Shown: positions 1-5,714, numbered from the stretch's first letter. The stretch: 11,730 nucleotides of DNA from an uncultured Alphaproteobacteria bacterium (GCA_937124505.1 CAKZKV010000210.1:1-11730); one strand, 5' to 3'. Notes: generated from the sequence alone by a model not told the origin. Made by a program: numbers and translations.

Positions 1-242
1 ACATTATTAATCAACCCGGCATTGGAATACCCCGTATTGGCATTGGCCTTGATTCGCCAGTCGGAACCGGAAATATATTCACTGATCGCTTCCGAACAAT
101 CCACGTCCGTCCCGCCGAAAAGAGTGACAATATGGTCTGTATCCGGATTCGCAGGGTGGGTCTTCGGCATCTGCACGACCTTTTCATTCTGGGCGGATGA
201 TGACGTTGTTTTTTTGTGCGATGCGCTGCTGGAAAGGGCCAT
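1..242 (-). CDS. nrdD: Anaerobic (class III) ribonucleoside-triphosphate reductase, N-terminal part
   Basis: Only the first 80 codons are in the window; the gene continues past the left edge. Class III reductases make deoxyribonucleotides without oxygen, using a glycyl radical installed by the NrdG activase. Reading the minus strand from the ATG at 242-240, a polar Ser/Thr/Lys-rich stretch of about 35 residues is followed by DWRIKANANTGYSNAGLINN at the window edge, which matches the conserved N-terminal core of the NrdD family. An ATP-cone domain, present at the N-terminus of E. coli NrdD, does not fit in the space available, so this is a short-form NrdD. The start is supported by AGGAG about 8 bases upstream in GAGGAGAACATATATG. 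An FNR-type promoter lies upstream. The glycyl-radical C-terminus and any nrdG gene would lie outside the window. Identification rests on one short conserved block, so it is good but not certain. Confidence 0.8.
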   Translation of the reverse strand, partial: MALSSSASHKKTTSSSAQNEKVVQMPKTHPANPDTDHIVTLFGGTDVDCSEAISEYISGSDWRIKANANTGYSNAGLINN

Positions 243-322
243 ATATGTTCTCCTCGTGACGGTTAAAAATGATCTCAATGTAGGTCCTTCATCCCTGAAA
301 AGGTATGGAATAGAAGACGGAT

Positions 323-342
323 GGCACGCTATATCTTGTGCC
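323..342. repeat. Inverted repeat in the nrdD leader
   Basis: GGCAC (323-327) and GTGCC (338-342) form a perfect 5-bp inverted repeat with a 10-base AT-rich spacer, placed directly after the predicted nrdD transcription start. It could be an operator or a leader hairpin. It resembles an NrdR box (outer CAC/GTG, inner TATAT) but the spacer is 2 bases too long, so NrdR binding is doubtful. Confidence 0.35.
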
Positions 343-343
343 G

Positions 344-392
344 ATGAGAGATTATCGCCCAATATGTAGTTTTTAAAATTGACCAAAATCAA
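344..392 (-). promoter_or_regulatory. FNR-type class II promoter of nrdD
   Basis: On the minus strand, TTGATTTTGGTCAA (392-379) matches the FNR/Anr consensus TTGAT-N4-ATCAA in 9 of 10 fixed bases. GATAAT (356-351) fits a -10 hexamer. If transcription starts 7 bases after it, near 344, the box is centred at -41.5, the standard spacing for class II FNR activation. No good -35 hexamer is needed or seen. This would give oxygen-responsive expression of nrdD with a leader of about 100 bases. Confidence 0.7.
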
Positions 393-553
393 GGAATGGA
401 AATTTTGAAAAAGCGAATCATGGCATAAAGATGCTGTCCTATTGAATCCATTGCCATTTCTTCTCACAGAAAATTTTGAGGCAATTTTGTGTCCTCATCA
501 TCAGGGACAACAAGCACAACAACCACAAAAACAGGCCTCAAACGAGGGAGATA

Positions 554-868
554 TTAACGTCCGGCAGCCGCCGTCTGTTCCGGCGCGGTAACTTTTGGCT
601 TTTTATCAACCGGGCGAAAGTCTCTCAGGAAATCATACATGGTTGTCACCAGCGTCTCCCACACCAGTTGATAACGGATATACTGCCCTTCCCGCTTGGA
701 ACGAATCAGCCCGGCATTTTCTAGAATACTCAGATGTTTGGAAATGGCTGGCTTGCTCATTTCAAAGTTTGCGGCGATGTCACTGGCTGTCATGTCAGAC
801 TCAGTCAGGTAACGCAAAATCTGGCGGCGCGGCGCCGAGGCCAGAGCTTCAAAAATTTTATCTTCCAT
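554..868 (-). CDS. ArsR-family winged-helix repressor without cysteines
   Basis: A 104-residue protein with the ArsR/SmtB fold: an N-terminal helix with the family pattern EALASAPRRQIL, a helix-turn-helix with MTASDIAANFEMSKPAISKH followed by LSILENAGLI, the wing RSKREGQYIRYQL, and a C-terminal dimer helix. The tail (about 20 residues, Lys/Pro/Ala) looks disordered. There is no cysteine, and the only histidine is in the recognition helix, so the thiolate metal sites of ArsR, CadC or SmtB are absent; it resembles the non-metal SdpR-like branch. I chose the ATG at 868 because MEDKIFEALA fits the usual family start; TTG at 883 in the same frame would add 5 residues, and neither has a clear ribosome binding site. 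The gene has its own promoter and probable operator and lies between the radical SAM operon and nrdD, all on the same strand. Its targets cannot be read from the sequence; autorepression is likely. Confidence 0.85.
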   Translation of the reverse strand: MEDKIFEALASAPRRQILRYLTESDMTASDIAANFEMSKPAISKHLSILENAGLIRSKREGQYIRYQLVWETLVTTMYDFLRDFRPVDKKPKVTAPEQTAAAGR

Positions 869-887
869 CGTCACAAAACCCAAACAG

Positions 888-903
888 TTAACTTATTAGT
901 TAA
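888..903. promoter_or_regulatory. Palindromic operator candidate of the ArsR-family repressor
   Basis: TTAACTTATTAGTTAA is a perfect 6-4-6 inverted repeat. AGTTAA also occurs twice in direct orientation 12 bases apart (886-891, 898-903). The site touches the downstream edge of the -10 region and would cover the transcription start, the usual location for autorepression by an ArsR-type protein. Confidence 0.55.
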
Positions 904-904
904 T

Positions 905-933
905 TATATAAACTATTTCTTTCATTGTTGCAA
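905..933 (-). promoter_or_regulatory. Promoter of the ArsR-family gene
   Basis: On the minus strand, TTGCAA (933-928) and TATATA (910-905) are separated by 17 bases, a good sigma-70 arrangement; TATAAT (908-903) is an overlapping alternative at 19 bases. It lies between the end of the small membrane protein gene (954) and the ArsR start (868), so the repressor need not depend on the upstream operon. Confidence 0.6.
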
Positions 934-953
934 GAAAGCTTTACATGGCAGGA

Positions 954-1175
954 TTATTCAGATGATTCTTTGGGCAAAAGGGCTTTTCCAGCCCATAGGA
1001 ATGCGAGCCCAACGACAAAAGGAACGCCACCGAATGTCAGCACAACCCACAGGCCATTGGCTGGGCCATCTATCAGAATAAGACTTGCAAGGACAAGCGA
1101 ACAACCACCCGCAAGCAGCGCAACCAACCCGCCGATACTCATTAATATCCAGGCAAAAAAAGTTCTGGCCGTCAT
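954..1175 (-). CDS. Small two-helix membrane protein, last gene of the Lgt-like/radical SAM operon
   Basis: A 73-residue protein of no family I recognise. It has two hydrophobic stretches, at about residues 7-35 and 40-66, joined by a short DGPANG turn, and a short charged tail ending in KESSE. Its ATG overlaps the stop of the radical SAM gene (ATGA at 1175-1172), and GGGGAGAG sits about 9 bases upstream, so translation is coupled and the protein very probably works with its two upstream partners at the membrane. The sequence LLAGGC near residue 25 is a weak lipobox; cleavage there is possible by pattern, but the residues that follow are still hydrophobic, so an ordinary transmembrane helix is more likely. 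The role is unknown; a membrane anchor or partner for the otherwise soluble radical SAM enzyme is a reasonable inference. Confidence 0.75.
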   Translation of the reverse strand: MTARTFFAWILMSIGGLVALLAGGCSLVLASLILIDGPANGLWVVLTFGGVPFVVGLAFLWAGKALLPKESSE

Positions 1176-2587
1176 AACGGCTCTCCCCTCATTCTTTTTC
1201 GAAGATCATGCACCAGACCATTCCTGTACATCAGATTATAGGTATCAAAGGGGATAATCTGTAATTCCGGCGTCACGAAATGAATGCAGGAACGCTTGAC
1301 ATTGCCAATGCAAAAATTAAAGCGGTCCAGAAATTGTACAATGGTGACACGAAAAATATTTTCATATCCCAGCTTTTCCAGAACAGGAACCTCCGGCAAA
1401 CAACACAACAGGGACTCCATACGTTCGGCTGTATTCAAATCCCCGCTGGATAAGGAAAACAGGCTTACGACTTTTTCACGTAACGCCTCATTTGTTTCAA
1501 ATGACACAGCATTGGGAACGTCTTTGACCAATTCCTCTTTTGGGATCAGGGATGTAACAGGCAGAACCTTCTTGCCATCACGTATGCCATAGGCAATCGA
1601 GATGGATTCAGGATTGCAGGGCAGCGGAATAATATCCTCCGGCGCAAAGAGAGGAGATTGCTCATATATGGCTCGGCGAACATCCGTCAAAAGAATCCGG
1701 TCGTTATTTTTGTCAAAATCTTCATTCCGTCCGGCGTCCTGTACGGGCTGAAACGTGATTCCGCGAACGCATTTATAATTCAGCGCACAATCAATAAGCG
1801 CACCGATTTCATGGTCATTGACGCCTTTTTTGACCGTAACGACCAGTGACGTTGAAATATTAAATTCTTCCAGATGATCCAGGGCCCTCTTGCGAACTGT
1901 ACGCAAATCAATGCCGCGCAGGTCTTCCAAAGCGGCCTTTTCAAGCGAATCAAATTGCAAATAAACTTCAAAACCCGGAGTCAATTCAGCCAGTTGTTTC
2001 ACAAAGTCCGGGTCTCTTGCAATCCGCACGCCATTTGTATTGATCATTAAATGCTTTATCGGCTTTGTTTTCGCCAGCTTTAAAATCTCCAGAATATGAG
2101 GATGTATGGTTGGTTCGCCGCCACTGATTTGCAAAACATCCGGCTCCCCTTCGCTTTCGACCAAGGCATCCATCATGGCCTCAATAGTCTCAAGCGGCAG
2201 ATTTGTTTTCTTCGCAGGAGAAGAGTTTGCAAAGCAAACAGGGCATTCCAGATTACATTCTTCGTTAATTTCTATCAGGGCGAGGCAGCTATGCTGTTCG
2301 TGATCGGGACACAGCCCGCAATCCAAAGGACAGCCATAATCTGTTTTGGTCTGATATTGATGGGGACGATCACCCGGCTTGATAAACTGTTTACACCATT
2401 GAAAATACGCAGCATCCGAAGAAATCTTTGTCTTTTGAACGCCGTGAGATTTGCAACGCTTCTGATAGAAGACATCCTGACCTTCAACAATAATCTTTGC
2501 CGGAACCAGATCATAACATTCTTCGCAAAGCGACGTGGTCTGACCATAGAACACATAAGGAGCCTGTTTACGCTGTGTTGCTGTCAT
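1172..2587 (-). CDS. Radical SAM enzyme, COG1964 / tetraether lipid synthase-like
   Basis: A 471-residue radical SAM protein. The [4Fe-4S]/SAM motif CNLECPVC gives C111, C115 and C118; ISGGEP at 154-159 is the SAM-binding GGE motif. Other cysteines form groups as expected for extra iron sites: CEEC (C21, C24) with C45 and C65 near the N-terminus, CPLDCGLC (C86, C90, C93) with C101 just before the core, and C324, C395/C396, C426 and C434 in the C-terminal part. This layout resembles the COG1964 group that includes the archaeal tetraether lipid synthase Tes (MJ0619), known to hold additional Fe-S clusters and a rubredoxin-like iron and to join lipid tails by C-C bonds. The start overlaps the last 20 bases of the Lgt-like gene, with AAGGG about 7 bases upstream; the stop overlaps the next gene by 4 bases. 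Substrate is not shown by the sequence; a lipid or lipoprotein acyl chain is the best inference from family and neighbour. It is too long and differently built to be NrdG. Confidence 0.88.
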   Translation of the reverse strand: MTATQRKQAPYVFYGQTTSLCEECYDLVPAKIIVEGQDVFYQKRCKSHGVQKTKISSDAAYFQWCKQFIKPGDRPHQYQTKTDYGCPLDCGLCPDHEQHSCLALIEINEECNLECPVCFANSSPAKKTNLPLETIEAMMDALVESEGEPDVLQISGGEPTIHPHILEILKLAKTKPIKHLMINTNGVRIARDPDFVKQLAELTPGFEVYLQFDSLEKAALEDLRGIDLRTVRKRALDHLEEFNISTSLVVTVKKGVNDHEIGALIDCALNYKCVRGITFQPVQDAGRNEDFDKNNDRILLTDVRRAIYEQSPLFAPEDIIPLPCNPESISIAYGIRDGKKVLPVTSLIPKEELVKDVPNAVSFETNEALREKVVSLFSLSSGDLNTAERMESLLCCLPEVPVLEKLGYENIFRVTIVQFLDRFNFCIGNVKRSCIHFVTPELQIIPFDTYNLMYRNGLVHDLRKRMRGEPL

Positions 2588-3284
2588 CTTTTGCCCTTTT
2601 TATCATAAAAACACTGTAAACCAGAATGATCAGGCAAAGAACCTGAAAAATGTTTAACGGCCCGAATACGTCTCCATAAGGCTTTAAAAATTCCCACATA
2701 AACCGTTGCGCAGCATAGAATCCAACACAAATATAAAAACCGTATTGAATGACGATGCCGGAACGGTATTTTAAAATGATCAATATTAAAAATAAAAAGA
2801 CCAACATCGAAAAACTTTCATAAATCTGAACCGGATGCCGTGCTATTTGATCTCCAAAATCCCGGCCCCACGGCAAATCGGTTGGCAGCCCATGTGTATG
2901 ATCATGCACACCGGAGAGGAAGCATCCGATACGCCCAACGATTATACTGACTGTCAAAGGGATAACGTAAATATATCCTGTCGATCCGGATGTGCCTTTT
3001 TTAAACTTGTACAACTCAACCATGCATATCGCACCAAATAAAGCCCCCAGAATGCTTCTTCCGATTTCATCTATGCCTGAAAAATACAGATTTAATGTCC
3101 CAAACAGATAGGCCCCTGTAATGCTGCCTGCGCTCAGAAACAGAAAATATCCTGCGTCTATGCTGGCCGCGGTTTTGGGTAAAGCGTCCTGAAACCGCCA
3201 TTTATAAGTCAGATAGCCGGACAAGACAGCCAGACAGATAGCGGTCACGTCAAAAAGCAGATGACCATAAAGTGCAAAAAACAT
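2568..3284 (-). CDS. Lgt-family (prolipoprotein diacylglyceryl transferase-like) membrane protein
   Basis: A 238-residue polytopic membrane protein with about seven hydrophobic segments. True Lgt moves diacylglycerol from phosphatidylglycerol to the lipobox cysteine of prolipoproteins. Family marks here are GRIGCF (117-122, matching the GRIGNFINGE signature), RHPVQIYES (149-157) and RFMWEF (194-199), so the residues equivalent to E. coli R143, R239 and E243 are kept (R118, R194, E198). However, the N of GRIGN is C121, and the segment aligned to HGGLIG reads LGALFG, so the residues equivalent to N146 and H103 are missing. That, and its place in an operon with a Tes-like radical SAM enzyme, suggests an Lgt paralogue with a different acceptor or reaction instead of the housekeeping enzyme. 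It is the first gene of the operon, 22 bases after tRNA-Gly, with no clear ribosome binding site. The gene is visibly AT-richer than leuB or the dehydrogenase. Confidence 0.85.
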   Translation of the reverse strand: MFFALYGHLLFDVTAICLAVLSGYLTYKWRFQDALPKTAASIDAGYFLFLSAGSITGAYLFGTLNLYFSGIDEIGRSILGALFGAICMVELYKFKKGTSGSTGYIYVIPLTVSIIVGRIGCFLSGVHDHTHGLPTDLPWGRDFGDQIARHPVQIYESFSMLVFLFLILIILKYRSGIVIQYGFYICVGFYAAQRFMWEFLKPYGDVFGPLNIFQVLCLIILVYSVFMIKRAKDDSNTA

Positions 3285-3306
3285 GTCTTGATCTTAAGGG
3301 GAAATT

Positions 3307-3381
3307 TGGAGCGAGTGAAGGGATTCGAACCCTCGACATTTACCTTGGCAAGGTAACGCTCTACCCCTGAGCTACACTCGC
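3307..3381 (-). tRNA. tRNA-Gly (anticodon GCC), CCA encoded
   Basis: The 75-base minus-strand sequence folds into a full cloverleaf: acceptor GCGAGTG/CACTCGC, D-stem GCTC/GAGC, anticodon stem TTACC/GGTAA with loop TTGCCAA (anticodon at 3349-3347), and T-arm with GGTTCGAAT. Discriminator T and CCA are encoded. It lies on the same strand as the downstream Lgt-like operon, with only 22 bases between and no terminator. Confidence 0.97.
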
Positions 3382-3383
3382 AC

Positions 3384-3411
3384 TTGAAAAACAAGTATTC
3401 GGGAATATAAT
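3384..3411 (+). promoter_or_regulatory. Promoter of the prolyl-tRNA editing gene, overlapping the divergent tRNA promoter
   Basis: TTGAAA (3384-3389) and a consensus TATAAT (3406-3411) are 16 bases apart, giving a start near 3418 and a leader of about 24 bases. The -10 overlaps the minus-strand -10 of tRNA-Gly by four bases (3406-3409). A GGGA/TCCC inverted repeat (3401-3404, 3411-3414) brackets it. Confidence 0.6.
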
Positions 3412-3431
3412 CCCCTTTTCGAAGAATGCAA
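3404..3431 (-). promoter_or_regulatory. Promoter of tRNA-Gly (and possibly of the Lgt-like/radical SAM operon)
   Basis: On the minus strand, TTGCAT (3431-3426) and TATATT (3409-3404) are separated by 16 bases; a start near 3397 would give a 16-base leader before the tRNA. No other promoter is visible between the tRNA and the Lgt-like gene, so read-through from here may express the operon. Confidence 0.5.
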
Positions 3432-3441
3432 GGAAAAATTT

Positions 3442-3990
3442 ATGCCTGTGACACAAAGTCCCCATCAAGAGGAACACGCCCCGTTGCCGACCAGCCCGGA
3501 CGCGTTAATGCAAACCTTTGATCAGATTGGCGTTTCCTATGATCTGTATCATCATGAGGCGGTGTTTACCGTGGCCGAGAGTGACAAAGTGGACGCGAAA
3601 ATTCCCGGCACGCACTGCCGCAACATGTTCCTGCGCGACAAGAAAAAGCGCATGTTTCTGGTCTCTCTGGCCAATGAAACGCTTGTTGACCTGAAAAAGC
3701 TGGAAAAGGTTCTGGGGTGCGCGCGGCTGTCTTTCGGCTCCCCGGAGCGGTTATGGGAGAATCTGGGCGTGCGGCCCGGCTCCGTCTGCCCATATGCCAT
3801 TATCAATGATGCGGAGAAAAACGTCACCCTGATCCTTGATGCGTGGATGATGGCGCAGGAGCGGGTCAATTTTCATCCACTGATCAACACCATGACGGTG
3901 AATACCCCGCCGCAAGGGATTCAAACCTTTGCCACGCACCTGAACCACCCCTTCCAAATCATGGATTTGTCAGGGGCCAAGCCGGATTAA
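3442..3990 (+). CDS. prdX: Prolyl-tRNA editing protein (ProXp-ala / YbaK-like trans-editing deacylase)
   Basis: A 182-residue member of the YbaK/ProX (INS) superfamily. These free-standing enzymes hydrolyse mischarged tRNA; the ProXp-ala group clears Ala-tRNA-Pro in the cytoplasm. After a Pro/His-rich tail of about 15 residues come the family blocks YDLYHHEAVFTV (33-44), IPGTHCRNMFLRDKKKR (54-70), LVDLKKLEKVLG, RLSFGSPERLWENLGVRPGSVCPY (starting at about 95) and VNFHPL near 141. Residue 60 is Arg where most relatives have the conserved lysine of the HxKNLFL motif, which is considered functionally important (K50 in the Caulobacter enzyme), so activity may be altered. AAGGA lies about 8 bases before the ATG. 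Its stop runs straight into the ribosome binding site of the following lipoprotein gene, so the two are probably co-transcribed. Confidence 0.9.
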   Translation: MPVTQSPHQEEHAPLPTSPDALMQTFDQIGVSYDLYHHEAVFTVAESDKVDAKIPGTHCRNMFLRDKKKRMFLVSLANETLVDLKKLEKVLGCARLSFGSPERLWENLGVRPGSVCPYAIINDAEKNVTLILDAWMMAQERVNFHPLINTMTVNTPPQGIQTFATHLNHPFQIMDLSGAKPD

Positions 3991-4005
3991 GGAGTTTATA
4001 TTCTC

Positions 4006-5043
4006 ATGAAAACAAGACTGCCCACTCTAATTCTTATTCTCTGTTTGCTTGGCTGTGTAAACCTGAGCTTCTTTTTTGGCCCATTCACACGTTTTGAGCG
4101 GGACACAATGCTCGAACTCAGGAACATGTATCAGGAATGGAAAAAGCAAACATACATTCCTGATCTGGAAAAAAAGGCACATGCAGGAGATGAACTCTCA
4201 CAATACCGCTATGCTTTCACATTTCTGAAAAAAGGCCATGGGACGTATGATCAGGACAAAGCCATCTACTGGTTTGAGAAAAGCGGTGATAACGGCTATC
4301 TGGATGGTTATCACAAAATTGCTTATGGCCTTGACAACGGCACATTTGGTTTTGATACAAACTACGACCCGGACAAAATACTCGTAGAAAAATACTACAG
4401 AAAAGCCGCCGATAAAGGCTTTGCAAAATCACAAAATAATCTGGCGATCCTGTTAATGAATAAATATGGAGAAAACGCCGACCTTGAAGAAGTTCAAAAG
4501 TTAAGAATATCAAGTGCCGAAGGCGGTGATCTTTACGGCATTCATAATCTGGGGACGGTCTATATGTATGGAAAAAACGGTTTTGAGAAGGATCTGGAAA
4601 AAGCATTATACTGGTTTGAAAAAGCCTATTACAGAGACTACCAGCCTGTCAGAATGCTGGCAAATATGGCGTGGATTTACGCACAAAGAAAAGGACCGGA
4701 CTACAATTCACGCAAGGCAGGATTATTTTATTGGAAAGCTGCAAGGCGCGGCAATACTTACGCCATGAAACACGTTGCCGATGCTTTTTGGTATAAATAT
4801 TATGGCTATCCGAGAGACAGGGATAAAGCAATGGAGTGGTACGTCAAGGCGGCTGAGGGTGGATATGAGAAAGCGCAAGAGGCTCTGGGGCATATTTACA
4901 AAGACAAAATGGAAAGAACCACTGATCCTGAAAGGAAAGAAAAATATAGAACCAAAGCCATCACATGGTTTGAAAAAAGCGCAGAACAAGGTAATGCAGA
5001 AGCTACAACACTTCTCAATAAACTAAAAAAACAAGAAAATTGA
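4006..5043 (+). CDS. Sel1-repeat lipoprotein
   Basis: A 345-residue predicted lipoprotein. Residues 1-17 form a lipoprotein signal with Lys/Arg, a Leu/Ile-rich core and the lipobox LLGC (C17 as the lipidated residue). From about residue 53 to 335 there are around seven degenerate Sel1-like (TPR-type) repeats of 35-43 residues. Their ends are visible as FEKSGDNG (90-97), YRKAADKG (131-138), SSAEGG, FEKAYYRD (204-211), WKAARRG, VKAAEGG (280-286) and FEKSAEQG (322-329). Such repeats are protein-interaction scaffolds and do not reveal a specific function. GGAG directly after the upstream stop codon, 11 bases from the ATG, serves as ribosome binding site. The gene is AT-rich compared with its neighbours, which suggests later acquisition or relaxed selection. 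It separates prdX from leuD. Confidence 0.88.
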   Translation: MKTRLPTLILILCLLGCVNLSFFFGPFTRFERDTMLELRNMYQEWKKQTYIPDLEKKAHAGDELSQYRYAFTFLKKGHGTYDQDKAIYWFEKSGDNGYLDGYHKIAYGLDNGTFGFDTNYDPDKILVEKYYRKAADKGFAKSQNNLAILLMNKYGENADLEEVQKLRISSAEGGDLYGIHNLGTVYMYGKNGFEKDLEKALYWFEKAYYRDYQPVRMLANMAWIYAQRKGPDYNSRKAGLFYWKAARRGNTYAMKHVADAFWYKYYGYPRDRDKAMEWYVKAAEGGYEKAQEALGHIYKDKMERTTDPERKEKYRTKAITWFEKSAEQGNAEATTLLNKLKKQEN

Positions 5044-5098
5044 TAGATACCTGCATATAAAGTTTGATAAATACAAAAAATCAAAATAATTTAACGGC

Positions 5099-5707
5099 AT
5101 GCAAAAATTTACGACTCTACGCGCCACAGCCGCTCCCTTGCCGATGATCAATGTCGATACGGACATGATTATCCCGAAACAGTTTCTGAAGACCATCCAG
5201 CGGCAGGGCCTCGGCGTGAACCTGTTTGATGAGATGCGTTATGACGATAATGGCAATGAGAAACCTGATTTCGTTTTGAACCGGGACGAATACCGCAACG
5301 CCGAAATCCTGATCACCGGGGAGAACTTCGGCTGTGGCTCCTCCCGCGAGCATGCGCCGTGGGCCTTGCTGGATTTTGGCTTTCGCTGCGTCATCGCGCC
5401 CAGCTTTGCCGATATTTTTTACAATAACTGTTTTAAAAACGGCATTTTGCCGCTCCGCCTGCCGCAGGAACAGGTTGACCTCCTGATGGAGCGTGCGCAG
5501 GAGTTTCCCGGTGAGCCGATCACGGTTGATCTTCAAAATCAGGTCATCACCGCCGGCAATCATAAATTCGAATTTGAACTGGAGTCCTTCCGCAAGCACT
5601 GTTTATTGAACGGGCTGGACGATATCGGCCTGACACTGGAGAAATCAAAAGCCATTGAAACTTTTGAAACCAAAGACCGGGAAAAGAGAAGTTGGCTGTA
5701 TTCATAA
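5099..5707 (+). CDS. leuD: 3-isopropylmalate dehydratase small subunit
   Basis: A 202-residue protein, the normal LeuD length. With LeuC it forms the aconitase-type enzyme that converts 2-isopropylmalate to 3-isopropylmalate in leucine synthesis. Family blocks are [13 protein letters not shown] (18-30), [17 protein letters not shown] (74-90) and [16 protein letters not shown] (103-118). The start ATG is the usual family start ([14 protein letters not shown]), although no good Shine-Dalgarno sequence precedes it. The 55 bases upstream are AT-rich; TTGATA near 5064 could be a weak -35, but no convincing promoter is visible. leuC is not adjacent: the gene upstream is the Sel1 lipoprotein. The leuB gene follows after a 224-bp gap filled by an inverted-repeat element. 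Confidence 0.96.
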   Translation: MQKFTTLRATAAPLPMINVDTDMIIPKQFLKTIQRQGLGVNLFDEMRYDDNGNEKPDFVLNRDEYRNAEILITGENFGCGSSREHAPWALLDFGFRCVIAPSFADIFYNNCFKNGILPLRLPQEQVDLLMERAQEFPGEPITVDLQNQVITAGNHKFEFELESFRKHCLLNGLDDIGLTLEKSKAIETFETKDREKRSWLYS

Positions 5708-5714
5708 GAATTGA

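Noticed and set aside
22..369. 115-codon plus-strand frame at the left edge
   Set aside because: It is opposite nrdD and its FNR promoter; the minus-strand reading has the conserved NrdD block and a ribosome binding site.
409..477. 22-codon minus-strand frame starting ATGGCAATGGATTC in the nrdD upstream region
   Set aside because: No convincing ribosome binding site, no similarity known to me, and it lies upstream of the predicted nrdD transcription start.
485..515. Possible terminator hairpin after the ArsR gene (TGTCC...GGACA, 5-bp stem)
   Set aside because: The stem is weak, the loop is 10 bases, and neither strand has a T-run after it.
954..1175. Small membrane protein as a lipoprotein (LAGGC)
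   Set aside because: The lipobox is weak and the following residues remain strongly hydrophobic, which fits a transmembrane helix better; kept only as a remark.
1172..2587. The radical SAM gene as the NrdG activase for nrdD
   Set aside because: NrdG proteins are about 150-250 residues with the cysteine motif near the N-terminus. This protein is 471 residues with many additional cysteines, and it is locked into an operon with an Lgt-like gene. nrdG probably lies beyond the left edge.
2096..2608. 170-codon plus-strand frame
   Set aside because: Shadow of the radical SAM gene, whose cysteine and GGE motifs are unmistakable on the minus strand.
5117..5599. 160-codon minus-strand frame
   Set aside because: Opposite leuD, which is complete and well conserved.
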